From NCBI GenBank assembly GCA_011947345.1, contig JAAVTG010001008.1:248001-312000 (forward strand): DNA of 64,000 bases, in the 5' to 3' direction. The translations under genes were made by a program, and so were the position numbers. Source of the DNA: Phytophthora quininea. Its lineage: Eukaryota; Oomycota; Peronosporomycetes; Peronosporales; Peronosporaceae. Below the pieces are notes generated by a model. It saw nothing but the letters and a program-made list of their open reading frames with translations. It was not told the origin of the DNA and did no database searches. This document shows positions 43,879 through 54,819 of this stretch, one piece after another. How positions within the stretch are numbered: position 1 is the first letter of the stretch; every line of letters begins with the position of its first letter.

Positions 43879-44671
43879 ATGACGAAGCTCTGTGACTTGC
43901 TGGGGGATCGTCCAGAAGTGCTGTACGAGTGCATGTACACCAAGCACAAGACGCAGAAGCGCAAGGTGTGGCAGGATGGCTTCGTGACGCTATACCGCTC
44001 ACGCAGACTGGTGCTATACGACGATGCGCCGCCAGGAGGTGCGGAAATCTGCGACTCCAGTCCCAGTACAAGAAGTGGCGAGTGACTTGGTTGTGCTTTC
44101 ATGACAGGCAAAGTGATCGACGACACGGTGGTCTCTATGGATAACTGGGACCGCAAGGATGAAGAGCACATCCAAGCGCCCAAGTGAGCTCAAAGTCTTC
44201 CAGCTTTGGCAAAAATGGAGCACGCTTTGCTAACGTTTGCTGTGGTAAAACTTCCACCAGGTTCTTGGTCGAGATCATCAATGAGACGCCTGTGGGTTAC
44301 GCCCCACCAGCGCAAGCTGTTCACAGCGAACCGAGCAACAGTTTCCAGTTTGCTGGCCCAGGGAAACAAGAGCCTGTGAGTGGGGTAGGAGGAGGGCGAC
44401 CTGGCGCGTTGGGAGGAAGGCCCCGCTTCAACAACAAGTTCCGCACCCTCTTAGTCGCGGCCCGCCACGTTTGACCAGACCAGGAGGAAGCCGAGTCGAC
44501 CAGCCGTATACTCGTCCGGTATCGGCCAGCACTCTGCCTCCTCCTGCTGCAGCCTCGTTCGACTTTGCTCGCAATCCGACGTCTGAGTGGAACTACATCC
44601 CCAATGCTGTTCGCCGAACGCGTACGCTCTTGAAGCATACATCTCATGAGACTGTGATACCTGCTGACTAA
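43879..44671 (+). CDS. ZGRF1/Mte1-type N-terminal (DUF2439) domain protein
   Basis: Exons 43879-44038, 44108-44183 and 44261-44671 join by GT-AG introns of 69 and 77 nt. The first 90 residues carry the DUF2439 pattern (YECMYTKHKTQKRKVWQDGF, LVLYDD, KFLVEIIN) found at the N-terminus of the ZGRF1/Mte1/Dbl2 genome-maintenance proteins, which bind recombination intermediates. No helicase or GRF zinc finger follows. The rest is Pro/Ser/Arg-rich and disordered. One C added at 44446-44448 keeps the frame open, giving about 215 residues. A last intron near 44646-44705 leading to DEVLALLDK is possible, so the C-terminus is uncertain. Confidence 0.75.
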
Positions 44672-44824
44672 CGAAGCTGCTTCCTGATGATCTTTTGTTA
44701 TAACAGCCGACGAGGTGCTGGCGCTGCTGGACAAGTGATATCGCTGCCTTCAGCACGACGAGGTAATTTCATTAACTTATCAAAAGACGTAGCGCCTGCT
44801 ACCAGCAGCGCAGTGGCATCGCGA

Positions 44825-45280
44825 CTAAATCGCAGCTCCATCCGCCGGCTTGTTGGCCACCCGCACGTTCTCCCACGAGTCGGACGTTCCCATGAGCACG
44901 CTCGAGTACATGCCATGGTCGTCCTGCTTAATCTCGATGTAGCCTTTCCTCCGCGTGTAGTCCCGCAGCAGCTTCATGAGCGCGGCGCCGATCAAGAGCG
45001 CCAGCGCACCCGCGCACACGTCGAGCACGACGTCCAGCAGATCCGAGTACGAGCTTCCCGCAGTCTTCGACGCTGTAAACCAGGCCAACTGCACAGCCGT
45101 GGGGCGAAGCAGCCCCGCTCCGCCTCTCTGTCGTAGCATCTCGAGTCGCAGTGGCAGCCAAGGTAGCCCGCCCGCCCAACAATGCGTTCGTTTCGGAAAT
45201 GATTTCGCTGGTGCAGAGTACAAACACAGCGTGGTTTGACGTGTTATGTGGGCCTCTGGCTTCGAGGCCCCGGGCTGCAT
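44825..45280 (-). CDS. Small single-pass membrane protein, hypothetical
   Basis: The 151-codon frame begins at an ATG at 45280. A transmembrane helix lies at about residues 83-105 (LDVVLDVCAGALALLIGAAL), followed by a basic stretch (RDYTRRKGYIEIK) that would be cytosolic, and a polar C-terminus (SVLMGTSDSWENVRVANKPA). No family is recognised. An overlapping frame upstream (45323-45100, HAVFVLCTSEIISETNALLG) also reads like protein, so the true N-terminus may differ. Its start lies about 105 bp beyond the FYVE gene stop on the same strand. Confidence 0.5.
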   Translation of the reverse strand: MQPGASKPEAHITRQTTLCLYSAPAKSFPKRTHCWAGGLPWLPLRLEMLRQRGGAGLLRPTAVQLAWFTASKTAGSSYSDLLDVVLDVCAGALALLIGAALMKLLRDYTRRKGYIEIKQDDHGMYSSVLMGTSDSWENVRVANKPADGAAI

Positions 45281-45385
45281 TCACTAGCTTAAACCACCCG
45301 CCTCGACATTCGACGCCAGACACTCGTGACGGCGTGGCAATAGGTTATAGCTTTGGGGGTTCTAACAAAATCTGAGGCCCACTCG

Positions 45386-46822
45386 CTACTCGTCGTAGAT
45401 GATGAAGGTGGAGTTGCCGATGTCGCCGCGACGCACGGGCTGGTCGATCTCTGTGCGTCCGATCTCGTCGGGGTTGTTCCGCGAGTGCAGGATGCAGCTC
45501 AGACAGACCTTGACGCGGGTGGACTCCGAGTCGACCAGCACCGGCAGCTTCCGGCAGCAGCGACCGCAGCTCGTTTCGCCACAGAGACGGCAGTTGTGGC
45601 GTTTGCGCAGGAACGAGAAGGAGCTCTGGCACACGTTGCAGTTCCGCTGCTGCTTGTCCTTCTTGTCCCCGCTCGTGAACGCGCGTCGCTTCCGGTTCAC
45701 GTCTCTGCTGTCGCGTTCGAGCACGTGGTGGCCGATACTCGTCTTCTCGGCATGGGCACGCAGGTTCCCCAGCCGCACGGCAGCCTGCTCTAACCAGTGG
45801 GAGCGCTTGCTGGACGAGCACTTGCTCTTCGGGTCCAAGTGCGACGCGAACGTCACTTCGACGACGCCGGGCGTGTCTGTCTCCTGGACAGTGTACACCT
45901 CGCAGCGGATCGAAGCGCGAATGTATTTGGTCGCCGGCTTGAGCTCCGGTACGCGGATCGACTCGCAGATCCGGAAGCCGAGCAGCTTTCCGTCCGGCGT
46001 GGTGCTCACGTCCGTGTAGTCCAAGTAGACGAGGTCCAGTGGCGTGGTGCCGAACGGGTTCTTCATGGCCTGGTACTTGAGTCCGCAGTGGAAATACTTT
46101 GAGTTCGTGGGCTGCGCGCAGGTCGCCAGCACTTTGGCCTCGATCACTTGGTCCGAGCCCAGGATGGTCTTCTGCGCGTCCGCGAACGATTCCGTCTGTC
46201 CCCGCCGCCAAGACCGACATGACATTCTTGACCGACGCGTTCACCTGCGTCACCCCTCGGACCTCGCACCGCGACCTCTTGGACCGGAACATCTGCACGC
46301 CGTTCCGGACCTTGGCGGCTTCCCAGTTGGAGCCCACCAGGTCGATCTCTTCGGGCGGCGAGATGTTGCTCGGCTCGCGGATGTCGTCGCACGGGTCGTC
46401 CGTCGCGAACGCCAGCGCGATGCTGTGCCTCCTCTTGATGTAGCTGAAGCAGCCGGCCTTCTGCGCGGCGCTGAGCAGCGTCGTGTCCTCTGAATCCGCG
46501 CGACGACCTCTGGACTCGCGACTCTCGGACGACACCGCCGACCTACACCGGACATGCTCTGTGGCGCGGGGCCCGTTGAGAGGTAGCTGTCCTCGACCAC
46601 GTCGATCTCCTCGCTGTCGTCGTCGCTGTCCTCCAGCACCGGGTTGCCTTTGAAGCCGCCGAACAGCGTCAGTCGCTGCTGCAACCCTGCCCAGATCTTC
46701 TCCTTGTGCTTGCTGTGGCCCGCGCTTTTGACGTTCTCGGTCTCTGCTGCCGTCATGGGCGCCACACTGTTGTCGTGGCCCACGGAGCGGACCGACCGCC
46801 GCTGCACTGCTTCGTTGGCCAT
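45386..46822 (-). CDS. START-like and FYVE-finger protein
   Basis: From the ATG at 46822 (MANEAVQRRSVRSVGHDNSV) three frames join after two one-base corrections (a G gained near 46550, a G removed at 46200-46203) into 478 residues. The middle (EEIDLVGSNWEAAKVRNGVQ ... DLVYLDYTDV) is the START-like lipid-binding region that oomycetes pair with a FYVE finger. The C-terminal finger (CNVCQSSFSFLRKRHNC, CGETSCGRCC, VKVCLSC) has all eight zinc ligands. Its signature is RKRHNC in place of the canonical R(R/K)HHCR, so the second His is Asn. FYVE fingers bind PI3P on endosomes; with the altered signature, binding is inferred only. Confidence 0.85.
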
Positions 46823-48151
46823 TTCGTGAGAGCTCGCTAGAACCTGATCAATCGCGTGGCCTGACTGTGCAAGCGTCCGTTCGTTCGGACAAGAAGCGCT
46901 CGGCGATCGCTGTGCTCTCGGCCTAATAGATTAATGAAGCGGGAGCGAGCGAGGTTTGGCTGAGCGAGGCCGCGGGCGGAAGAGCTCAAGGATCAACCGC
47001 GCGGTCGTTTCGACCGGAACGCATGTCGCGCGCGCATCTGTGGCTGGCCGACTGGGCCCGCGTGCAGCTGGCCCGACGCGAGGTTTCGGTCTCCGCCCGC
47101 CATACAAAGCGCTGCTCGTGTTGCCTTGCCGCGAACGACGCACGACGCCGACCCACCCGCTTTCCGAGAGCGGCGGCAGATGGATGTTGAGCGTGGCGCT
47201 TCTTTGGCCGCTTTCGGCGTGGCACGGCTCGGGCGCCAACTCAACTCGGCGCACATGGCTTGCTGCCAGCGGAGGAGAATGCGATGGCGTGCGCGCGGCG
47301 CCACCACGAGGACGTTGCGTCGCGCAGGACGTGGGCATCGCAACGACTGAAGCAGGACTGACTGCTGAAACGGCCTGGGGACGAATAGCTTGGCGAACGA
47401 ACGCATATATCCGCGCAGCGTTTGCAAATGGTGAGTCCTTGCCGCCTGACCGCAACGGCACGGACAGAATCCAGCGATGCTGACTTAGTGCCATCCGCCG
47501 ATCCTGCCCGTCGATCTCGAAAGCGTCGATCGAGTCCTCGCCGAACGCGCGGCACATGCTCCGCCTTCAGAAAGCACGCGGTCGAAATGTCGCGTTGATC
47601 GCCGGCAATCGATGTCTGGGCGCCCACAGCGTCGTGCTGTGTTGCTGCGTTACCAAGCCGATACTCACGACGCGAATGCTCGCCAGCGCTGGCTGGTCGT
47701 GCGATGGCAACCGCAGTCTAACTCGCGCTGCAGATGACACATGGGGTCGTGCGTCACTGGAGACGCCGCTGTATCGAGGAAAGGAAGGCGAAGCATTGCA
47801 TTCCATCGCCGCCATCTGCGATTCGTTCAGCAAAATCATCCGCCGGCAGCCAATGCTATTGCAGACAAGGCCGACTTGGCATCGGTTGACGCTCCCACTC
47901 TCCATCGCGCTGCTGTTCCGGTGGAAGCGGAGACATCTTGCTGCTCATGGGCTCGCCACCACAGAAATGATGGATGCACTCCAAGGACACGACAACTTGC
48001 TGGCAAGAGTAGCCTCGCGCCCCGTGGGCGCCGTGAAGGGCTCACGAAGACAAAGCGGTCGCTGGAAGCGATGCAGAAACCGATGGCGTGTTCGTGATAA
48101 ATTCAACAACATACAGCTCGGAACGCTGCATCGATTTATTGGGGTCTCTCC
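46823..48151. other. Intergenic region between FYVE and eIF3d genes
   Basis: 1.3 kb, GC-rich, with long frames on both strands (for example 46931-47557 minus with MCRAFGEDSIDAFEIDGQDR, 47556-48428 plus) but no recognised motif. The long plus frame runs into the eIF3d coding region antisense and is not a gene. An unrecognised minus-strand gene remains possible. Confidence 0.35.
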
Positions 48152-50420
48152 TTACTCGTCCTGCTCGTCGTCGTCGTCGTCCTCGCCCTCCTCCTCGAAG
48201 GTGTCGAGCGGGACCGAGAACAGCCGCATGATGGGCTTGTTGGGGTCCTTCATGATCACGTACTTGCCCTCGGGTTGCTCCAGCAGCAGCTCCGACAGCA
48301 TCTTGATGATGCCCCACGTGTTGTTCTGGTTGAGCGCGATCTGGGTCGCGAACGTGCTTGGGTTGTACGACTGCATGCCCAGCACCACGTGCGAGTACGG
48401 GTCCTTAAAGTTGGACCGCGACACGTAGCCCAGCTTCATCTCGTCCACGCCACCCAGCAGCGCCTGCGCCGTCCACTTGGCCAGTTTGCACGAGTTGTTC
48501 TTCAGCTCGTTCGCGAGAATGGCACCACGCTGCAAAAAACAAGAACACATTCAAACAAGTCAGTGAACGAGCATTGATACAAAATGCAGCACTCCGATGC
48601 AGGCGAACGAGTCTCTCCTCGTGATCAGCTTTCCTCATAAATATAGGAATAGCGTATATAAAAAAATGTTGGGCATTCATCGAGACTCGCACACCACACA
48701 CATACACATACACATGCAGCAGACATCTTGGCACGGATACTCTCATCGTTTTCATGCATCCTCATGAAAGTCGGATTAGCGATTCTGAAAATATTTTGCA
48801 ATCACAGAGTTCGGCACCGTAGATACAAGCCACACGCACACAATACACACTGCAGACAGACCCTCATCCTTTTCACGTATCCTCAGTCACAAGTGTCGGA
48901 TTAGCGATTCTGAAAATGTTTTGCAATCCTCGAGTCCATAGAGCACGCACACGCACACCATACAAACATGCAAGCGCCTGCAGACTTTCCTCAGATACTT
49001 TCTCCTCACCAAGAGTGTAAGAATAGCGTATATAAAAAAGGCATTCATCAAGTCTGCCATCCACACCCATTGCCACATCTAAGCACACACACATGCACAT
49101 GCACACACACATTCCGACGCAATGTCGTATCACAACGCACCTGAGAGTCGATCTTCTTGCGCCAGTCAATGGCACCCGGGAACTTGGGGTCGTACTCGTT
49201 GAGAGCAAACGTCGACACGTACTGCTGCGTGCCCTTCTTGAGGGACACTCCCTGCACTTCACAACGGGCCACAACATTGAGGCCACCCACGTCAAACTTT
49301 CGGTAACGGTAGGCTCCACTAGCCGGCTTGGCATCGTCGCTGGCGAAGGGGTTGGCGTCGTCGAACTTCTTATAGAAGGCGCCCTTGCCGCTCTTGAGCA
49401 CCTGCTGCGACAGGTTCTGGTTGATCATGGTCGCCTCCAGGGCCAAACGGTCCGGGTGGTTCATGTGCTCCGGGTCCTCCTGGTTGGGCGGATCCGAGGC
49501 GTTCTCGTTGACCGAGAGCAGGTCGAAGTTGGACTCGTCGCGCTTGTCGAAGAACACCATGTTGTTGACGCGCTGCGCCACAATATCCCATGGGAATACG
49601 GAGCGCGTGCAGGCCATGAGATGCGACAGGATGGCGTCGGTGGCGAACACCGTGGCCTCTCCCTGCTGGGCGAGCTCCTCGATGACCGGGTCGTCCGTGG
49701 TCGTGACGTAGTAAAAGTCGCGGTCGTCGTAGCGGTGCACGCGTGTATTAGTGCGGCTGGTGATGCGGTCGAACTGCAGGTCGTACTCGCGCAGCTCGCC
49801 GCACCACTTGAGATCCTCGCTCTTGGGGATGTTGGCCTGCAGCTTGGTGAGCTGCTGCATCTCGAACTGGTCCACGAGCTGCCAGCTGGCCTGCACCTTG
49901 ACGGACGCCACACGGTCGATGTGCACCTCGTCGCGGCGGCGGAAGGTCAGCGCGCGGCGGGCGTTGCTCAGGCGGTCCCAGCGCTTGTTCTGCTTCTGCA
50001 TGCCCTTCATACGCAGCTGCGCCGACGACGTGGTGGGGGCGTTCGGGTCGGGCTTGTCGTTGAAGCCACCACGGCCGCCACGACCGCCGCGTCCTCCGCG
50101 GCCGCCGAAGCGCTGCTGGTTCCACGTGGGGCGCAGTCGGTCCTCCGTCTTAGGGCGCGTGCCCTTGGAGGTGTCCACCAGCTGGAACGAAGCGTCCTCC
50201 TTCGAGTCGTGCTTGTACTGGAACTCGGCGTTCACACCCGACGGGTCGCGCGCATAGCGGGAGCCGCGCGGTGCGTAGTTGGACACGAAGTCGGCAGCTT
50301 TGCCCAGCTTGTCACCCTTGTTGAAAGGAGCGTAGGGCACGTTGAGGAACTGCTCCGGCAGGGTGGTGGGCCCCAGCCGTTGGCGTTCACGTCCACGCGC
50401 GGAGTCTCGTACGACGCCAT
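48152..50420 (-). CDS. EIF3D: Translation initiation factor eIF3 subunit d
   Basis: Exon 1 (50420-49141) and exon 2 (48529-48152) flank a 611-nt GT-AG intron. The protein starts [18 protein letters not shown], contains [17 protein letters not shown], an RGG stretch ([17 protein letters not shown]), the cap-binding core ([35 protein letters not shown]) and ends with an acidic tail ([14 protein letters not shown]). The CCCC run at 50371-50374 needs one more base to join the start to the rest. The repaired protein is 552 residues (human 548). eIF3d is part of the eIF3 complex and a 5'-cap-binding factor for selected mRNAs. Confidence 0.96.
48640..49140. repeat. Tandem repeats of about 125 bp within the eIF3d intron
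   Basis: Related blocks begin near 48647, 48773, 48898 and 49021, spaced 123-126 bp. The two middle ones share GGATTAGCGATTCTGAAAAT, and the outer ones read GAATAGCGTATATAAAAAA. Each is followed at a similar distance by a CA-rich stretch (CACACGCACAC type). The tandem growth explains why this intron is several times longer than the others here. Confidence 0.7.
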
Positions 50421-50544
50421 GGCTGCAAGAGGAGGAGTGGGGTCATTGACCACCAGTCAAAGGATAAAAACGTTGGTACCAAATAACTGGAACACTTCTT
50501 TGCGGCATTTAGTTCATTTTACGTATGGTGTGGCACACACCACT

Positions 50545-50607
50545 CCAGGACCGATTGAAGCGGAAGTCGTGACGTTCCCGAGCGGTACGATCGATCCGTG
50601 GGTGCTT
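50545..50607 (+). pseudogene. Relic of a second S28 peptidase gene in opposite orientation
   Basis: The plus strand reads PGPIEAEVVTFPSGTIDPWV, the catalytic-Asp block of S28 peptidases. 50569-50601 matches the same block of the intact neighbour (50845-50877, reverse complement) with one mismatch. The rest of the second gene is absent. The relic abuts the stop codon of the intact gene. Confidence 0.65.
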
Positions 50608-52171
50608 TTACTCGACAGCCTTCACTTGTTCCGGGTCGATGGGCGTTGCAGCAAACTCGCTGTAGGCTTGGTCTTGCAGATACTGCTCCACGCGAGCGGC
50701 GATTCTAGCGTGGGCCCACTGCAGCTGAGGAGAGTCTCGCTCGCTCGGGTAGTACATATCCGCGCAGTGAGCCGTGCCTTCGATGTACACGGCCTTGGCG
50801 GAGTGAGAGTGCAGTGTCGTCGAGTTCTGCACTGCAAGCGCATGCCATGGATCGATCGTACCGCTCGGGAACGTCACGCCTTCCACCTCAATCTCCAACG
50901 AGCCGTAGTCGAGGTTGGCACCGGCAACATCTGGAGCCACGTTGATATCGTACACGCGCTTGCAGATCTCAGTGCCAGCATTCGACTCGGTGACGGCTCT
51001 GAGTGCGTGGAATGGAGACCGCACGCTCGTCGTGGTCTGGAAGTAGCCGAATTCGTTACACGTTTGGTAGACCCACTGACGAGCGCTACTCTTGCCATCG
51101 AACTGGTCGCGACTCAAGACCTCGACGGTACCGTTGGGCGCGCCTTGGAACTTCGAGTCGAGGCAGTCACCGACGCGAGTCTTGTCAATGAAAGCCGCCA
51201 GCTTATCCACAGGATTCCCAGACTTGGCAAAGAGTTCGCACACTTCGCTGAGTGTCATGACGCCTTCGCGAATGGCATTGTACTGCGCAATATCTTGGAA
51301 TGCCCCCATGATGGACGCCTGGAAGACCGAGTCGTCGAACTCGTTGCTCATCGGGTAGCACGGCTTGAAGAGTTCATCCACCTTCTTGCGACCTTCGTCC
51401 CCGGCCGTCCATGAGTTGAGCAAGTTGCGTGATGGCCTGCTCGACCTCATGATAGCACTCTCCACCTCCAAAGTACCGCAGTCCGTCACCTACAACCTCC
51501 ATGTACTCGAAGAAGTCGGTCTTGGCATGGATCGGCGCCGAACTCGCCACGGTACCAGCAAACAGTGCCGGATACTTGAGCTTCACCCACGCCGCCAAAT
51601 TCCCCGGGTAGCTGCCTCCATATGCCACCCACTTCTCATCCGTGAGGCCGTATTTGTCCCCCACAAACGCACGGAAGTGCGCCAAGTCTGCTAGAGCCTG
51701 CTCGCTCGACAGATACACCAAGTTGGGCGTGCTCATGTCTGTGGTCGGGTACGACTTGCCGTAGAAGCGATGCTCCAGAGCTAGCAGCAACGCTCGATGC
51801 TGCTCTGCCATGTAGTAGATGAAGGTGCGGTTGGTGATGGCCTTGGGTCCCAAGGGCCCTTCCCCGCCAATGTACAGGAAGATCGGGAAGCCGTGGCCGC
51901 CCCAGAACTCCTCGTTGACAAAGTATCTCTGTTTCCACGTGGTGCGCTTGAATACGGGCGTGAAGTGGTCCAGGATTGCCTCAGTGAAGTACTGTTCTTG
52001 GGCAGGGAACTGGGGCGGCTCGTCCTCCGACTGGTTCACTGCGAACTGCACAAAGTAGTTGTTGCCCCGGAAGTCCTGTAGACGGTGCAGGTTGTGACCC
52101 TGCACTGCCACATGACACAGTGACAGCAGACACACAGAGGCAGCGACGAGAGCCATCGAGAAGCGCGCCAT
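50608..52171 (-). CDS. Secreted serine carboxypeptidase, family S28 (PRCP-like)
   Basis: A signal peptide (MARFSMALVAASVCLLSLCH) precedes the S28 fold. Landmarks are HFTPVFKRTTWKQRYFVNEE, FLYIGGEGPLGP, LEHRFYGKSYP, the nucleophile GGSYPG (Ser about 187), the Asp in SGTIDPW and the His in GTAHCADMYYP. The family cleaves after Pro in lysosomes or outside the cell; here secretion or vacuolar targeting is likely. The frame break at the CCCC run 51399-51402 disappears if one base is removed, giving 520 residues, normal for the family. There is no intron. Confidence 0.92.
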
Positions 52172-52299
52172 GGCAGTCGAGTCTGGGCAAGATCGGATGT
52201 GTCATCCGCTCATCTGCCCATCACCCCGTTGGCTGCGCCAGGGGCACTCGGCATACAATCCGCAAGTGAAAAGCCTGCATAGTAAGTGTAAGAGAAGCA
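52172..52299. other. Upstream region of the S28 peptidase gene
   Basis: Probable promoter; no element assigned. Confidence 0.3.
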
Positions 52300-52527
52300 C
52301 GCGAAGCCACGAGCAGGACGACGAGCTGGAGACGGAGAGAAGGAGGATGACAACGTGGACGACGACGCAGAGCAAGAGAAGGCGCTGGCAAGACCTTTCA
52401 CTTCGCAGACACGACCGAGTACGAGCTCGAGTCGGACGAGGAGGTGGCCCAGGACAACGAGGAGGCGGCGCTACAGCTGCAGAACAAACAGGCAGAGATG
52501 CAGGACACTGAGTCGGAAGTGACGTGA
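52300..52527 (+). pseudogene. Acidic protein fragment
   Basis: The sense EKEDDNVDDDAEQEKALARP continues, after one frame change at the CCTTT run near 52396, into FHFADTTEYELESDEEVAQD and ends ESEVT with a stop at 52525-52527. Highly acidic C-termini like this occur in nucleolar and ribosome-assembly proteins, but I cannot assign it. The start was not found. Confidence 0.3.
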
Positions 52528-53136
52528 AGTGAGAGGACGAAGAGAAGGAGCTCGAATGACGCGGTTCAGACAAGGTGGGTGGCGGCGTCGCGACGATTGG
52601 GCGTCGGTGGACTGCTGTCATTTGAGATTTCACGACGGCGAGTTTCCCGGATCGTGCAAGCGTCGTCGAGGCGCATCTCAGCTAGCTGCGCCATGAGCTG
52701 CTGCGCCATATGCAGCGGCACAGCCATGGCGACACCTCCCAACTACGAGATCGACTTCAGCGGGTTGAAGACATGATCGCCCAACTCGACTGGCAGCTGA
52801 AGAGGTGCCACGATGTACCGCCCCGCATGGAAAGCGAACTCTCACTGCTAACCCGGAGGCGCTTCGCAAGCGTATTCGCATGACGGCCCCCACCTTGCCA
52901 CCAAAGCTTCGCAGTACCATCCCCCGCGCGACGTTCGTGTTTTAAGAGCGATCGTTAAGCGCATTTTACTTCGCGAACTCTGGCGTTCGAACAGCAGTGC
53001 ATGCGCGCCTGAAGAAGCTGTGGAATCTGCCCGCCTGCAGCTGGAGTTGGACGGGCTAAAATGAAGGCCCCGCTCGTGATTCTCGCAGCACCTATTCTAC
53101 CGACAATCGTTTCGCACAATCGGAACATAGTCGTTC
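52528..53136. other. Intergenic with one small coiled-coil frame
   Basis: A 57-residue plus frame (52710-52883, MQRHSHGDTSQLRDRLQRVE then DMIAQLDWQLKRC) is helical and could be an exon. An in-frame TAG precedes it at a point where related sense (VEAHLS) continues upstream. Nothing else is seen. Confidence 0.25.
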
Positions 53137-53909
53137 ATGTCCGCAGCTCGGCAAGAAGAGCTGCGAAACATGACACGAGACACAACTATTTTGGAGTGCA
53201 AAACAATATTTGGAAAGGTTTGTATTCTGGCATTTGCCCGAGATGATGACCATCTTTTCGTGGACGCTGTCGGCGCTCGAGGTTGCGATCGGTTTGCCCC
53301 ACTGGACATTGTCGTGCAAATATTAGAATACAAAATCGCCTTATACAAGAAGCAACCTGAAAATGTGGACGTGAAATTCGAGGTACCAGAAGTTGGGTGT
53401 GAAGGATTCGTGTACGATGGCTTCTACTGCGAGGGTGGCGTCTGCGCGTACGACGCGAACGACATTTTAGAGCACCGGAACGGGACCGGAGCGCTAACGT
53501 TTGGCGAGATGGTATTGTTGCCGAGCGGATCGACGGGTTCGACGCCAGCGCGCTCACTTCCGGACACGACTCGAAAATACATTGCTATATTCGAGTCGAG
53601 CCGGGGCTGTACGCAAGATGCCGGAGGCGTGCATTGGAAGCGCTCGTCAGGAAATATATTAAGCGCGTCCGACACAGGCTTCCGGCATCCCTGGAAGGTG
53701 TTTGGCAAGATGGGCTGGTGGAACTAGCTCCGAGCCAGGTGAAACTGCTCCATCAGGCTTATCATTTAGCCTGCCGTGAGTGGAAAATATTGATGGAGAC
53801 CTGGAACCTGAATCCTACGCTAGTTGGTGAGTTTGCTGCGGAGTCGGAAGACCAGGACTTTATTCTCGAGTTCACGGTACGAAAAACCTACAATTTATTG
53901 AAATCCTAA
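53137..53909 (+). CDS. Hypothetical protein, frame uncertain
   Basis: Two overlapping plus frames: 53137-53727 (MSAARQEELRNMTRDTTILE ... VPEVGCEGFVYDGFYCEGGV) and another frame to 53909 that reads sensibly from about 53480 (WRDGIVAERIDGFDASALTS, YIKRVRHRLPASLEGVWQDG, LACREWKILMETWNLNPTLV). The second looks more protein-like. Neither matches a family I know. On the minus strand at 53130-53190 a RING-like Cys pattern (CVSCHVSQLFLPSCGHERLC) also appears but is cut off. Function unknown. Confidence 0.3.
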
Positions 53910-54135
53910 CGAAATATTTGTGCACAAAAGAGAGTGCCGCACACCAAGAGCCCGAAGAGAGTCCTCCAATCAACGCAGAAACTCCTAAGAATAAATCCTT
54001 TTGATTAAAATAAAACAAATACTAACAAGAATTTATTTGTAGCAAGCTGGAAATATTCGAAGTCAAGACTACAGCGGAGGCCTGTCTTTTGACAGCGTGC
54101 AAGCGGAAGCTGTTCCTTGAAATGGTACAGTAAAA

Positions 54136-54540
54136 GTGAAAATATATGGCAATTTGTTTTTACCTGAATTTACTATGCAGCAAACTGCAGACATTTTTCC
54201 TAGTCAAGACTACGGCGGAGACCACACCCGGGTCACTCAGTTTCTTGAAGGAACGGCCTCGCTTCACACTCGTCGAGGATATGCTGACAATGTTGATCTG
54301 TTGATTTCAGAGCTCCCGATTATTGATGGTATTGTTGCCACCGGAGCTCCTGGAATCTTGGTCTCCCTGGAGTATATCCGGAGCACAGCACAGTCAGTTC
54401 GACTCCAACTGACCTTAACGGGAACACCACAAATGCCTACTGCGACCGCTGCAAGTACAAAATCGGCAAGTGAGAACGAGCACGGGGTCAAACGCAATGG
54501 CAAACCGCACAACCTGTGCGACGAGCACAGGGCCAAATAG
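54136..54540 (+). pseudogene. Oomycete Cys/His-tail protein gene cut by MULE 2
   Basis: The frame ends KRNGKPHNLCDEHRAK and a TAG at 54538-54540. In another frame just upstream is YCDRCKYKIGK, so the original probably had a CxxC ... CxxH zinc-binding C-terminus. The TAG fits CAG-to-TAG. The sense goes on beyond it to the MULE 2 target site (54559-54567) and continues on the far side at 58777 (WKLAEKKRNSASAS). Upstream parts (from about 54000) are broken. The family is unnamed as far as I know. Confidence 0.4.
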
Positions 54541-54558
54541 AACCGACACCAGACACCA

Positions 54559-54567
54559 GTGGAAGCT
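54559..54567. repeat. Left target-site duplication of MULE 2
   Basis: GTGGAAGCT, identical to 58777-58785. Nine bp is the standard Mutator size. Confidence 0.8.
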
Positions 54568-54819
54568 GGTAAGTTTTTTAAATACCGTTTTAGGAGGTTT
54601 TTCATACCACCTGGCATTTTTCATACCATTGTTGTAACGAGACGGTTTTCCATACCATCCTCAAAATTTAATGTAACTGACGAAAACCTGCTAGCAGTTT
54701 CTCCTGCTTGCGTGGTAACGGGCAAATCTTTTGGCTAGAGACTGCTAGCGTTTCTCCAACGGCTAAGATATCAAACTACCAGAAACGAATAGCAACTGCT
54801 CGTGGGGGGCAACGAATAC

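Noticed and set aside
48181..48200. Microsatellite of CGTCGTCGT type
   Set aside because: It encodes the acidic C-terminal tail of eIF3d and is not an independent repeat.
47556..48428. A 290-codon plus-strand open frame
   Set aside because: Its second half is the antisense of the eIF3d C-terminus (the Ser-run mirrors the acidic tail), and its first half has no recognisable content.
49093..51414. A 773-codon plus-strand open frame
   Set aside because: It runs antisense through eIF3d and the S28 peptidase, both with clear homology on the minus strand. It is a shadow of their GC-rich codon use.
53092..53319. RING-finger gene on the minus strand
   Set aside because: Only the first Cys/His pairs are present. 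The second half of the ring is missing, and a competing plus-strand frame is longer.
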